NCBI GenBank assembly: GCA_938048925.1
Contig: CALITV010000136.1
Coordinates: 1 to 5,147 of the forward strand
Length of the DNA: 5,147 nucleotides
Direction of reading: 5' to 3'
Source: an uncultured bacterium
Lineage (GTDB): Bacteria > UBP6 > UBA1177 > JAKLFG01
In this document: positions 1-4,939 of the stretch, in pieces
Layout: the number at the start of each line of letters is the position of its first letter
Numbering within the stretch: the first letter of the stretch is position 1
Program-made: the position numbers and the translations under genes
Notes under the pieces: model-generated
What the model was told of the DNA's origin: nothing
What the model saw: the letters and a program-made list of their open reading frames with translations, nothing else
The model's database searches: none

Positions 1-196
1 GCGCGGAGGCGCTGATCCGCCTCATAATATCGGCGGGGGACACTTTTCTGAGTTCCGCAAACGCCGCCTCCCGCACCGCGGGATCGGCATCTTCCGAAAA
101 GGCAACGACCGCATCGACATAGTCATCCTTCGTCAAGGGAACGAGCCGGTCGAGTATCGCCTTTTTTTGCTCACTGCTGACAGCGGTGCGCCACAT
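1..196 (-). CDS. Partial CDS, N-terminus of a probable HEAT-repeat-like protein
   Basis: An open frame starts with ATG at 196-194 on the minus strand and has no stop before the left edge, so only the first 65 residues are visible. The product begins MWRTAVSSEQKKAIL. It then has a helix-turn-helix pair (residues about 22-52) containing DADPAVREAAFAELRKV, a pattern typical of HEAT or armadillo-like repeats. No signal peptide or membrane segment is seen. A GGGGAA ribosome-binding site lies 5 bases upstream (202-207). The start is 12 bases after the coaX stop on the same strand, so the two are probably co-transcribed. The HEAT assignment rests on one repeat-like unit. The function is unknown and no partner can be inferred from this fragment. 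Confidence 0.6.
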   Translation of the reverse strand, partial: MWRTAVSSEQKKAILDRLVPLTKDDYVDAVVAFSEDADPAVREAAFAELRKVSPADIMRRISASA

Positions 197-208
197 ACCT
201 GTTCCCCG

Positions 209-970
209 TTATTTCCGTTTCGCTATGAGCAACAACCCGCGCAAGGTAAGATCGCGATCATATTCCTCGATACAGCGGGATATCTGTGACAGGCTTCCCG
301 CGAGGCCGCCGGTGGCGACGACGCGGGGTGTAAAGGCAATCTCTGTCCTGATCTCCTCGACGACGCGGTCCACCATGCCGGCGAAGCCGTAATACATCCC
401 GCTCTGGATGCCGGTCGTCGTCGAGCGGCCGAGCGGCGAAGGCGGCCTGTCCAAGGCGACACGCGGCAGTTTCGCGGTGCGCGCCGAAAGCGCCTCAAGT
501 GCGATGAGAATGCCCGGCATGATCGCGCCGCCGAGATAGCGTCGGTCGGGAGAAACGACATCCACCGTGATCGCGGTTCCCGAATCCACCACGATCGCCC
601 CCTGCGGGAAGCGTTCGATCGCCGCGACGGCGTTGGCGATGCGGTCGGCGCCCACCTCGGCCGGGTTCTCGACCGTAAGCACGATGCCGGTGTCGGTGCC
701 GGCTCCCACGAAGAGCGGCTCTCTGCCGAGATACTCGCGGGCGAAACGGTCCCATGTGTGGTTCCAGACCGGGACGACCGAACCGATGACGATCTTTTCG
801 ATGTGGGAACGCTCGATACCGGCAATCGTCAAGAGCGCATGGAGTTTCGCCGTCAGATCGTCGAAGGTGGCGCTGCGGTCGGTCTCGATACGCCACCGCG
901 CCGCGAGAGCGCCGTCGTTCCAGACGCCGATCACCGTATTGGTGTTGCCGATATCAATGCAGAAGAACAT
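209..970 (-). CDS. coaX: Type III pantothenate kinase
   Basis: This cytoplasmic enzyme carries out the ATP-dependent phosphorylation of pantothenate, the first step of coenzyme A synthesis. The 253-residue length matches the usual CoaX size. The N-terminal phosphate-binding motif of the ASKHA fold is DIGNTNTVIGVW (residues 6-17). The PAEVGADRIANAVAA segment (103-117) holds Asp109, equivalent to the catalytic Asp of the family. DSGTAITVDVV (129-139) is the second nucleotide and cation-binding segment; most homologues have DFGTA, so Ser130 is a small deviation. GGAIMPGI (147-154), TAKLPRV (165-171) and the TTTGIQSGMYYG region (184-195) also match the family. The start ATG has a GAGAGGGG ribosome-binding site 5 bases upstream (976-983). 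Type III kinases are known to escape coenzyme A feedback inhibition. The gene is divergent from the aminotransferase gene and upstream of a HEAT-like gene. Confidence 0.95.
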   Translation of the reverse strand: MFFCIDIGNTNTVIGVWNDGALAARWRIETDRSATFDDLTAKLHALLTIAGIERSHIEKIVIGSVVPVWNHTWDRFAREYLGREPLFVGAGTDTGIVLTVENPAEVGADRIANAVAAIERFPQGAIVVDSGTAITVDVVSPDRRYLGGAIMPGILIALEALSARTAKLPRVALDRPPSPLGRSTTTGIQSGMYYGFAGMVDRVVEEIRTEIAFTPRVVATGGLAGSLSQISRCIEEYDRDLTLRGLLLIAKRK

Positions 971-999
971 GAAAGCCCCTCTCGGACAGCGTTCGAGCG

Positions 1000-1027
1000 A
1001 CTATATCCCATGAAAGACAAAAGGCAA
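1000..1027 (-). promoter_or_regulatory. Putative sigma70-type promoter of coaX
   Basis: Read on the minus strand, TTGCCT (1027-1022) and TATAGT (1005-1000) are separated by 16 bases. The -10 matches the consensus at five of six positions. It lies about 30 bases upstream of the coaX ATG, leaving a short leader that contains the ribosome-binding site. Identified by eye only. Confidence 0.5.
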
Positions 1028-1031
1028 GCCC

Positions 1032-1059
1032 TTGACGACGCTTTCTCTGTGGCGATACT
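1032..1059 (+). promoter_or_regulatory. Putative sigma70-type promoter of the aminotransferase gene
   Basis: TTGACG (1032-1037) and GATACT (1054-1059) are separated by 16 bases. The -35 matches the consensus at five of six positions and the -10 at four. The expected start of transcription, near 1066, gives a leader of about 23 bases with a GGAGGA ribosome-binding site (1079-1084) four bases before the ATG. Its -35 element sits only four bases from the -35 of the divergent coaX promoter, so the two may compete for polymerase. Identified by eye only. Confidence 0.5.
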
Positions 1060-1088
1060 GACAGCAGTCGTCAGGCACGGAGGACGCC

Positions 1089-2237
1089 ATGTCATGCTCT
1101 CGTCGTCCCGAAGGCTCGCTCATCAGTTACCTGTCGGACAAGGTCAAAGCGGGCGGCGGCATCAACCTCGCGCAAGGGATACCCGGTTTTCCGCCACCAC
1201 CGGAACTGATAGACATTCTCGAAGAACTGGCCGACCGACCGGTTCACCAGTACGCACCTGGGAGCGGCGACAACGACCTGCGCGACATCCTGCCGACGCT
1301 CTTTCCGAATGGACCGGCGCGAGATCAGTTCATCGTGACCAACGGCGCCACCGAGGCGATCACGCTGATCTATATGTACCTCAGCCGCCGTGAAGCACGC
1401 CCCTTTGCGGTGCTCTCCTTCGAACCGCCCTACGAAAGTTACCGGAACTTGCCGCAGATTTTCGGACATCCTTTCATCTCGTTCGACACCGGCGAGGACT
1501 TTCTTTCCCGCGAAGCGCTCTTCCGCCGGACAATACGCAACGCCTCGGTGAAGATTGTGTTCGTCGCTTCTCCGGGCAACCCGCTCGGTCGCGTCTGGCG
1601 GCGCGCCGAACTCGAACGGTTGGTGGAATTGAGCGAAGAACAGGGCTTTTCCCTCATCGTTGACGGCGTGTACCGCGAGATCTACTTCGACAGAAAACCG
1701 TGGCTCCCGACCGACCGTATCTCGCCGCGCCTGTTCTACGCCGACTCATTTTCCAAGACGCTCTCGATAACGGGGTGGCGTGTCGGCTTCCTTGCAGCGC
1801 ATCCGTCGCATCTGGCGGCACTGCGGAGCATTCACGACTATACCGGCCTCTCGTCGCCGTCGGTGCTCCAGAAGGCGATTGCCCGCTATCTGGCGGCGCA
1901 TGACAACGGGAAAAATTACCTCGCGACAGCGCGGCGTGGGGTGAAAAATTCGTTTACGATGCTCCAAACGGCGCTGACAAAAATCGGGTTCCGCATACCG
2001 GCCACCGCTGGCGGTTACTTCATTTGGGCGGAATTACCGGAACAATTCGATGACGGACTGGTCTTTGCCGAGGATCTCTATGCCCAAGAGAAAGTCGCGG
2101 TGGTTCCCGGCATTCATTTCTCCGATTCAGGCAAGCGGTTCGTCCGGTTCAACATCGCTCGACCGATCGCCGAGATAGAAGAGGCGGCCCACCGTATCAC
2201 GAGGTTCGTGCAGGCAGGCCGCCGATCGAAAGGATAA
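1089..2237 (+). CDS. Class I/II PLP-dependent aminotransferase, substrate unknown
   Basis: A fold-type I pyridoxal-phosphate aminotransferase of 382 residues, the normal length for the family, and apparently intact. Near the N-terminus, INLAQGIPGFPPP (25-37) is the motif that opens the active site in kynurenine-, methionine- and aspartate-type members. TNGATEAI (84-91) is the cofactor phosphate-binding turn. SPGNPLG (161-167) contains Asn164, and DGVYREI (192-198) contains Asp192 and Tyr195, both of which contact PLP. SFSKT (220-224) holds Lys223, the Schiff-base lysine (codon 1755-1757), followed by GWRVGF with Arg231. Arg353 in VRFNIA is the expected substrate alpha-carboxylate arginine. 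The family usually has NPxNPTG, so SPGNPLG is a mild variant. A full catalytic set argues for an active cytoplasmic aminotransferase. The amino and keto substrates cannot be read from the sequence, and no pathway partner is adjacent. The stop lies 9 bases from the stop of the convergent Spy-like gene. Confidence 0.9.
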   Translation: MSCSRRPEGSLISYLSDKVKAGGGINLAQGIPGFPPPPELIDILEELADRPVHQYAPGSGDNDLRDILPTLFPNGPARDQFIVTNGATEAITLIYMYLSRREARPFAVLSFEPPYESYRNLPQIFGHPFISFDTGEDFLSREALFRRTIRNASVKIVFVASPGNPLGRVWRRAELERLVELSEEQGFSLIVDGVYREIYFDRKPWLPTDRISPRLFYADSFSKTLSITGWRVGFLAAHPSHLAALRSIHDYTGLSSPSVLQKAIARYLAAHDNGKNYLATARRGVKNSFTMLQTALTKIGFRIPATAGGYFIWAELPEQFDDGLVFAEDLYAQEKVAVVPGIHFSDSGKRFVRFNIARPIAEIEEAAHRITRFVQAGRRSKG

Positions 2238-2246
2238 ACGGACACT

Positions 2247-2738
2247 TCAGTCGTCGTCGGGGCTGGGAACGCCGAACCGCTCCATCATCATGCGCTTACG
2301 GTTCTGCATGAACTCGATCGCCTTCTTGCGCTGTTCGGGGCCAAGTTTGAAGAGGAGGTCGAGTTTGTGGTTTTCCATGAGGAGCACCTGATCGCGGCGC
2401 AGGTCGGCGATCTTTTGGACCGCTTTCTGCAACTTCGCCTTGTCGGGGTTTCCCTTTTCCATTTCGGCCTTCATGGCCAATTGCTCTTCCTTGATCTTGA
2501 ACTGAAGGTCGAGCATCTTCTTGTGGGTTTCGTGCGCCGCGGCGCGGAATTCGGCGCGCTGAGCCTCGGGAACACCGATCTCCGCCAGCATCTCGTCGTG
2601 CATCTTCATCATGTGTGCCCCCTTGTCATGAGGACCGGGACCTTCATGACATCCGGGACCTCCCTTGCCGTGGCAGGGCCCTTGGGCGAACGCCATCGCG
2701 CTCACCATCAGCAGTGCGACGAACATCAGTTTTTTCAT
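2247..2738 (-). CDS. Secreted Spy/ZraP/CnrX-like periplasmic metal- or stress-sensing protein
   Basis: A 163-residue protein with a typical Sec signal peptide: MKKLM, then a hydrophobic stretch to about residue 17, with likely cleavage after AFA (16-18). No lipobox is seen. Residues 19-50 form a Gly/Pro-rich segment with Cys22, His23, Cys30, His31, His37, His42, Met43, Met44, Met46, His47 and Met50, a plausible soft-metal ligand cluster. The rest is predicted all-helical and highly charged. It has two degenerate LTxxQ-type motifs, GVPEAQRAEF (55-64) and LGPEQRKK (132-139), spaced as in Spy/CpxP/ZraP and the CnrX-related heavy-metal-resistance family. Known members are periplasmic chaperones, zinc-binding stress proteins or sensors controlling an ECF sigma factor. 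A strong GGGAGG ribosome-binding site (2744-2749) lies 5 bases before the ATG. The gene is third in the sigma-factor operon, 21 bases after the membrane protein gene. The metal-binding role and the sensor role are inferences. Confidence 0.8.
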   Translation of the reverse strand: MKKLMFVALLMVSAMAFAQGPCHGKGGPGCHEGPGPHDKGAHMMKMHDEMLAEIGVPEAQRAEFRAAAHETHKKMLDLQFKIKEEQLAMKAEMEKGNPDKAKLQKAVQKIADLRRDQVLLMENHKLDLLFKLGPEQRKKAIEFMQNRKRMMMERFGVPSPDDD

Positions 2739-2759
2739 AAGATCCTCCCTCTGCAGTGG

Positions 2760-3011
2760 TTAGTAAATGCCCATATCATCGAACACGATGTCGTGCTCGA
2801 TCAGCATGACCTCGATCTCCGTCTCTCCCAACAACGCAAGGCGTTCGGAGGATTTCTCGTCTCGTTTCAACCCGAACGGCACCGCCGCGAGCACGAAAAG
2901 AACGACGAGCATACTCACCCCGGCAACGATCTGCCGACGGCGCCGTATGCGCGCTCCGCGCTCTTTCACCACTGCACATACCCGTTCCCACCGTTGCCGA
3001 TCATCACGCAT
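2760..3011 (-). CDS. Small single-pass membrane protein, candidate anti-sigma factor
   Basis: An 83-residue protein with one membrane segment (about residues 28-48, IVAGVSMLVVLFVLAAVPFG) preceded by RRRR (23-26). This predicts a cytoplasmic N-terminus of about 26 residues and an acidic periplasmic tail of about 35. It lacks the HxxxCxxC motif of zinc-type anti-sigma factors and has only one Cys (Cys12). The start overlaps the end of the sigma gene by 8 bases (ATGCGTGA), with a GGGAGGT ribosome-binding site (3017-3023) inside the sigma gene 5 bases upstream, so translation is likely coupled. ECF sigma genes are very often followed directly by their anti-sigma gene, and a short single-pass protein resembles CnrY in size and topology. 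The role rests on position and topology; no sequence family is recognised. Confidence 0.7.
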   Translation of the reverse strand: MRDDRQRWERVCAVVKERGARIRRRRQIVAGVSMLVVLFVLAAVPFGLKRDEKSSERLALLGETEIEVMLIEHDIVFDDMGIY

Positions 3012-3555
3012 AGCGCACCTCCCGGCGGCGAGCCGCCTGTTGCCGCAACTGTTTCGTCCCTATCGAAAAAAGGTTCCGTGCCGACGCCTCGGAGATCCCG
3101 AGAACGGCACCGATCTCGCGAAACGGCAGTTCATCAACGATACGCAGGAGGACGACTTGCCGGCGTTTCTCGGGAAGCGCCTGCACCATTCCCATGAAAG
3201 AATGGGCGCGTTCGGAATCGGCCAGCGCCTCGTCGGGGCGCTCTCCGGCCGCCGGCAACACCTCCGCGATCTCGGCGGAAAGCGTCACCTCCCCTGCGCG
3301 GTCACGATGCTTCCGAAAATAATCGGTGATGACATTCACCGCAAGGCGCCGCAGGTAACCGTCACGATTGGTGGCGCCCTCTATTGCGGGGAGATTCAGA
3401 TACACCTTGAGGAAAATCTCCTGCATGAGGTCGTCCACGATGTCTTCCCTCCGCGCATAGCGTCGAACGATGGATTCGACAAGTCGCTGTTTTTCCCAGA
3501 AAATTTTGTCGAATCGGCGATCGCGCTCGCGTCGAGACTCAAAGAAGCCCACCAT
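3004..3555 (-). CDS. ECF-family RNA polymerase sigma factor
   Basis: A 183-residue sigma70-family protein with only regions 2 and 4, as expected for the extracytoplasmic-function group. Region 2 spans about residues 22-86: DDLMQEIFLKVYLNL (41-55) is region 2.2, which binds the beta-prime clamp, and GYLRRLAVNVITDYFRKH (66-83) is the -10 recognition part. A linker (87-122) leads to region 4 (about 123-172), with LPEKRRQVVLLRIVDEL followed by FREIGAVLGISEASARNLF (145-163), the helix-turn-helix that reads the -35. An unusual basic tail (RRREVR) ends the protein. A GAGGAG ribosome-binding site (3560-3565) lies four bases before the ATG. The gene heads an operon with the overlapping membrane protein and the Spy-like protein, which suggests envelope or metal stress as the signal. 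The subgroup cannot be assigned by eye. Confidence 0.93.
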   Translation of the reverse strand: MVGFFESRRERDRRFDKIFWEKQRLVESIVRRYARREDIVDDLMQEIFLKVYLNLPAIEGATNRDGYLRRLAVNVITDYFRKHRDRAGEVTLSAEIAEVLPAAGERPDEALADSERAHSFMGMVQALPEKRRQVVLLRIVDELPFREIGAVLGISEASARNLFSIGTKQLRQQAARRREVRYA

Positions 3556-3578
3556 TGCACTCCTCGCTGATCACACTC

Positions 3579-3584
3579 ACTATA
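3579..3584 (-). promoter_or_regulatory. Possible -10 element upstream of the sigma-factor operon
   Basis: Read on the minus strand, TATAGT lies 23 bases upstream of the sigma ATG and matches the -10 consensus at five of six positions. Only weak -35 candidates sit upstream, such as TTTACC at a long 19-base spacing. No GGAAC-type ECF -35 is seen in this direction, so self-activation by the sigma factor is not evident from the sequence. Confidence 0.3.
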
Positions 3585-3654
3585 ACGCCAACGAGCAGGA
3601 AAAGGTAAAAAAAGAATCTCGGTCTGCCCAGAGTGGAACGCGCAGCGTGCTAAA

Positions 3655-3683
3655 TTTGCAAAACCGTTTCTCTGCGTTAGAAT
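3655..3683 (+). promoter_or_regulatory. Putative sigma70-type promoter of aroC
   Basis: TTTGCA (3655-3660) and TAGAAT (3678-3683) are separated by 17 bases. The -10 matches the consensus at five of six positions and the -35 at four. The expected transcription start near 3690 leaves a leader of about 25 bases before the aroC ATG. It lies in the 160-base region divergent from the sigma-factor operon. Confidence 0.5.
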
Positions 3684-3701
3684 GAAAAGTCTTTCGTCGG
3701 C

Positions 3702-3707
3702 AGGCGG
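3702..3707 (+). promoter_or_regulatory. Ribosome-binding site that sets the aroC start at 3716
   Basis: AGGCGG ends 8 bases before the ATG at 3716. An in-frame GTG at 3707 would overlap this site, and would add three residues before the conserved chorismate synthase N-terminus MNSFGRIFRV. The ATG is therefore preferred. Confidence 0.6.
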
Positions 3708-3715
3708 TGTGTCCT

Positions 3716-4711
3716 ATGAACAGTTTCGGACGCATATTCCGGGTTTCGCTCTTCGGAGAATCGCACGGCCCCGGCGTCGGCGTGGTCATCGACGGCTGTC
3801 CCGCGGGCCTCGATCTTGCTGCCGAGGACTTCGCCGAAGATCTCGCGCGCCGCCGCGGCGACGGGAAATTCACCACAGCGCGCCGGGAACCGGACGAACC
3901 GATCTTCCTCAGCGGCCTCTTCGACGGCCATACCACCGGCGCGCCGCTCACCATTTTGTTTCAGAACCGCGACATCCGATCGAAAGACTACTTCACCCTC
4001 AAGAACACCCCACGCCCCGGCCACGCCGATTTCACCGCGCACATCAAGGCGGGCGGCTGGAACGACTACCGCGGCGGCGGTCACTTCTCGGGGAGACTCA
4101 CCCTCGGGATCGTCGCCGCCGGCGTTGTTGCGAAACTGCTCCTCGATCCCATCGAGATCACGGCACGCGTCGTCGAGATCGGCGGCGATGCCAATGCGGT
4201 CAAAAAACTCCTCGATGCGCAAAAGAAGGGCGATTCGCTCGGCGGTATAGTCGAGTGCACCGTTGTCGGTCTCCCCGCCGGTCTCGGCGAACCGTTCTTC
4301 GACTCGATCGAGTCGCTGCTCGCCCACCTTCTCTTTGCCATTCCGGGCATCAAAGGGGTCGAGTTCGGCGCCGGCTTCGCCGCAGCGCGGATGAAGGGCT
4401 CCGAAATGAATGATGCGATACTTGACAAAACCGGGAAAACCGCCACCAACAATGCCGGCGGCATCAATGGCGGCATCACGAACGGGAACCCGGTCGTGTT
4501 CCGGGTCGCGGTGCGGCCAACGCCGAGCATCCGCCTGCCTCAACAGACGGTGAATATCGAAACGGGGAAAAAAACCGAGATATCCATCGAGGGGCGTCAC
4601 GACACCTGCTTCGCCCTGCGCCTCCCGCCGATCGTCGAGGCGGTGGCGGCGCTCGTGTTCGCCGATCTCATGATGCTCGAAGGACGTATACCGCGCGTCC
4701 TCCCGTCGTAA
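3716..4711 (+). CDS. aroC: Chorismate synthase
   Basis: This enzyme converts 5-enolpyruvylshikimate-3-phosphate to chorismate with reduced FMN, the last common step of aromatic amino-acid synthesis in the cytoplasm. With the ATG at 3716 the protein has 331 residues, somewhat short of the usual 350-390. The signature GRIFRVSLFGESHGPGVG is at 5-22 with invariant His17. RRRGDGKFTTARREPD (45-60) supplies basic substrate and FMN contacts. RPGHADF (100-106) has the second catalytic His, His103. DYRGGGHFSGRLT (117-129) holds Ser125 and Arg127, where most homologues read RGGGRxSxRET. Near the C-terminus are NNAGGINGG, the FRVAVRPTPSI segment and the GRHDTC motif, all family hallmarks. No shikimate-pathway neighbour is visible. 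The gene is transcribed away from the sigma operon and toward tRNA-Phe, ending 28 bases before it. Confidence 0.96.
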   Translation: MNSFGRIFRVSLFGESHGPGVGVVIDGCPAGLDLAAEDFAEDLARRRGDGKFTTARREPDEPIFLSGLFDGHTTGAPLTILFQNRDIRSKDYFTLKNTPRPGHADFTAHIKAGGWNDYRGGGHFSGRLTLGIVAAGVVAKLLLDPIEITARVVEIGGDANAVKKLLDAQKKGDSLGGIVECTVVGLPAGLGEPFFDSIESLLAHLLFAIPGIKGVEFGAGFAAARMKGSEMNDAILDKTGKTATNNAGGINGGITNGNPVVFRVAVRPTPSIRLPQQTVNIETGKKTEISIEGRHDTCFALRLPPIVEAVAALVFADLMMLEGRIPRVLPS

Positions 4712-4739
4712 AAGCCTGCCGAAAAACAAAAAGAAAATG

Positions 4740-4815
4740 TGGTGCCCGGGGACAGAATCGAACTGCCCACGCAGGGATTTTCAGTCCCTCGCTCTACCGA
4801 CTGAGCTACCCGGGC
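4740..4815 (-). tRNA. tRNA-Phe (anticodon GAA), CCA encoded
   Basis: A complete 76-nucleotide cloverleaf on the minus strand. The acceptor stem GCCCGGG (4815-4809) pairs perfectly with CCCGGGC (4750-4744), followed by discriminator A (4743) and an encoded CCA (4742-4740). The D-arm reads GCTC-AGTCGGTAGA-GC. The anticodon stem AGGGA/TCCCT encloses loop CTGAAAA, with GAA at 4782-4780, exactly positions 34-36. The T-arm is GGCAG-TTCGATT-CTGTC with one G-T pair. It reads UUC and UUU codons. A T-rich tract on the transcribed strand follows the 3' end (about 4738-4722) and may aid termination, though no separate hairpin is seen. Confidence 0.97.
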
Positions 4816-4829
4816 ACCGGCAAGTGGCG

Positions 4830-4857
4830 ATACTATCCATCACCGGCGCGTAGTCAA
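4830..4857 (-). promoter_or_regulatory. Putative sigma70-type promoter of tRNA-Phe
   Basis: Read on the minus strand, TTGACT (4857-4852) and TAGTAT (4835-4830) are separated by 16 bases. This predicts a transcript start only a few bases before the mature tRNA 5' end at 4815. The -35 matches the consensus at five of six positions. The bases between promoter and tRNA are G/C-rich. Confidence 0.55.
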
Positions 4858-4878
4858 GGTTTTTGTCGCCGCAGTGAA

Positions 4879-4892
4879 GTTTGTTCACAAAC
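4879..4892. repeat. 14-base inverted repeat over the argS -35 region
   Basis: GTTTGT (4879-4884) and ACAAAC (4887-4892) are perfect inverted copies separated by TC. The repeat covers the proposed -35 of argS (TTCACA, 4884-4889) and lies 22 bases upstream of the tRNA-Phe -35. It is a possible operator for a dimeric regulator. It is too short and AT-rich to be a terminator, and no T-tract follows it. Confidence 0.4.
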
Positions 4893-4912
4893 GGCGCAAC
4901 CTGTGCTATAGA
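4884..4912 (+). promoter_or_regulatory. Putative extended -10 promoter of argS
   Basis: TTCACA (4884-4889) and TATAGA (4907-4912) are separated by 17 bases. The -35 matches the consensus at five of six positions and the -10 at four. A TG one base before the -10 (4904-4905) gives an extended -10. The argS ATG is 27 bases downstream with AGGAG at 4930-4934. Confidence 0.5.
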
Positions 4913-4939
4913 ACGCCGAAGAGGATACTAGGAGAAGAC

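Noticed and set aside
758..1393. Plus-strand open frame of 211 codons across the coaX start and aminotransferase start
   Set aside because: It overlaps two well-supported genes in other frames and has no recognisable product.
2367..3197. Plus-strand open frame of 276 codons across the sigma operon
   Set aside because: It lies antisense to three genes that have good ribosome-binding sites and recognisable products, and its own translation shows no domain.
3571..3576. TGATCA and flanking TGTGATCA resembling a CRP half-site upstream of the sigma gene
   Set aside because: Only one half-site is present and the second TCACA half is not at the required spacing.
3634..3639. TGGAAC on the plus strand, resembling an ECF-type -35 element upstream of aroC
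   Set aside because: No ECF-like -10 (such as CGTC or TCTGA) lies 15-17 bases downstream, and a better sigma70-type promoter is nearby. The site also faces away from the sigma operon.
3648..3660. Imperfect palindrome TGCTAAATTTGCA near the aroC -35
   Set aside because: It is short, AT-rich and imperfect, and overlaps promoter sequence that is naturally AT-rich. Not enough to call an operator.
3677..4729. Long open frame of 350 codons on the minus strand opposite aroC
   Set aside because: It is a shadow of aroC in GC-rich DNA. It reads as low-complexity charged sequence with no recognisable family and overlaps the tRNA-distal intergenic region. The plus-strand frame has all the chorismate synthase motifs.
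4712..4739. A/T-rich stretch between aroC and tRNA-Phe as an intrinsic terminator
   Set aside because: No hairpin precedes the T-tract other than the tRNA itself, and in the aroC direction the tract is A-rich, not T-rich.
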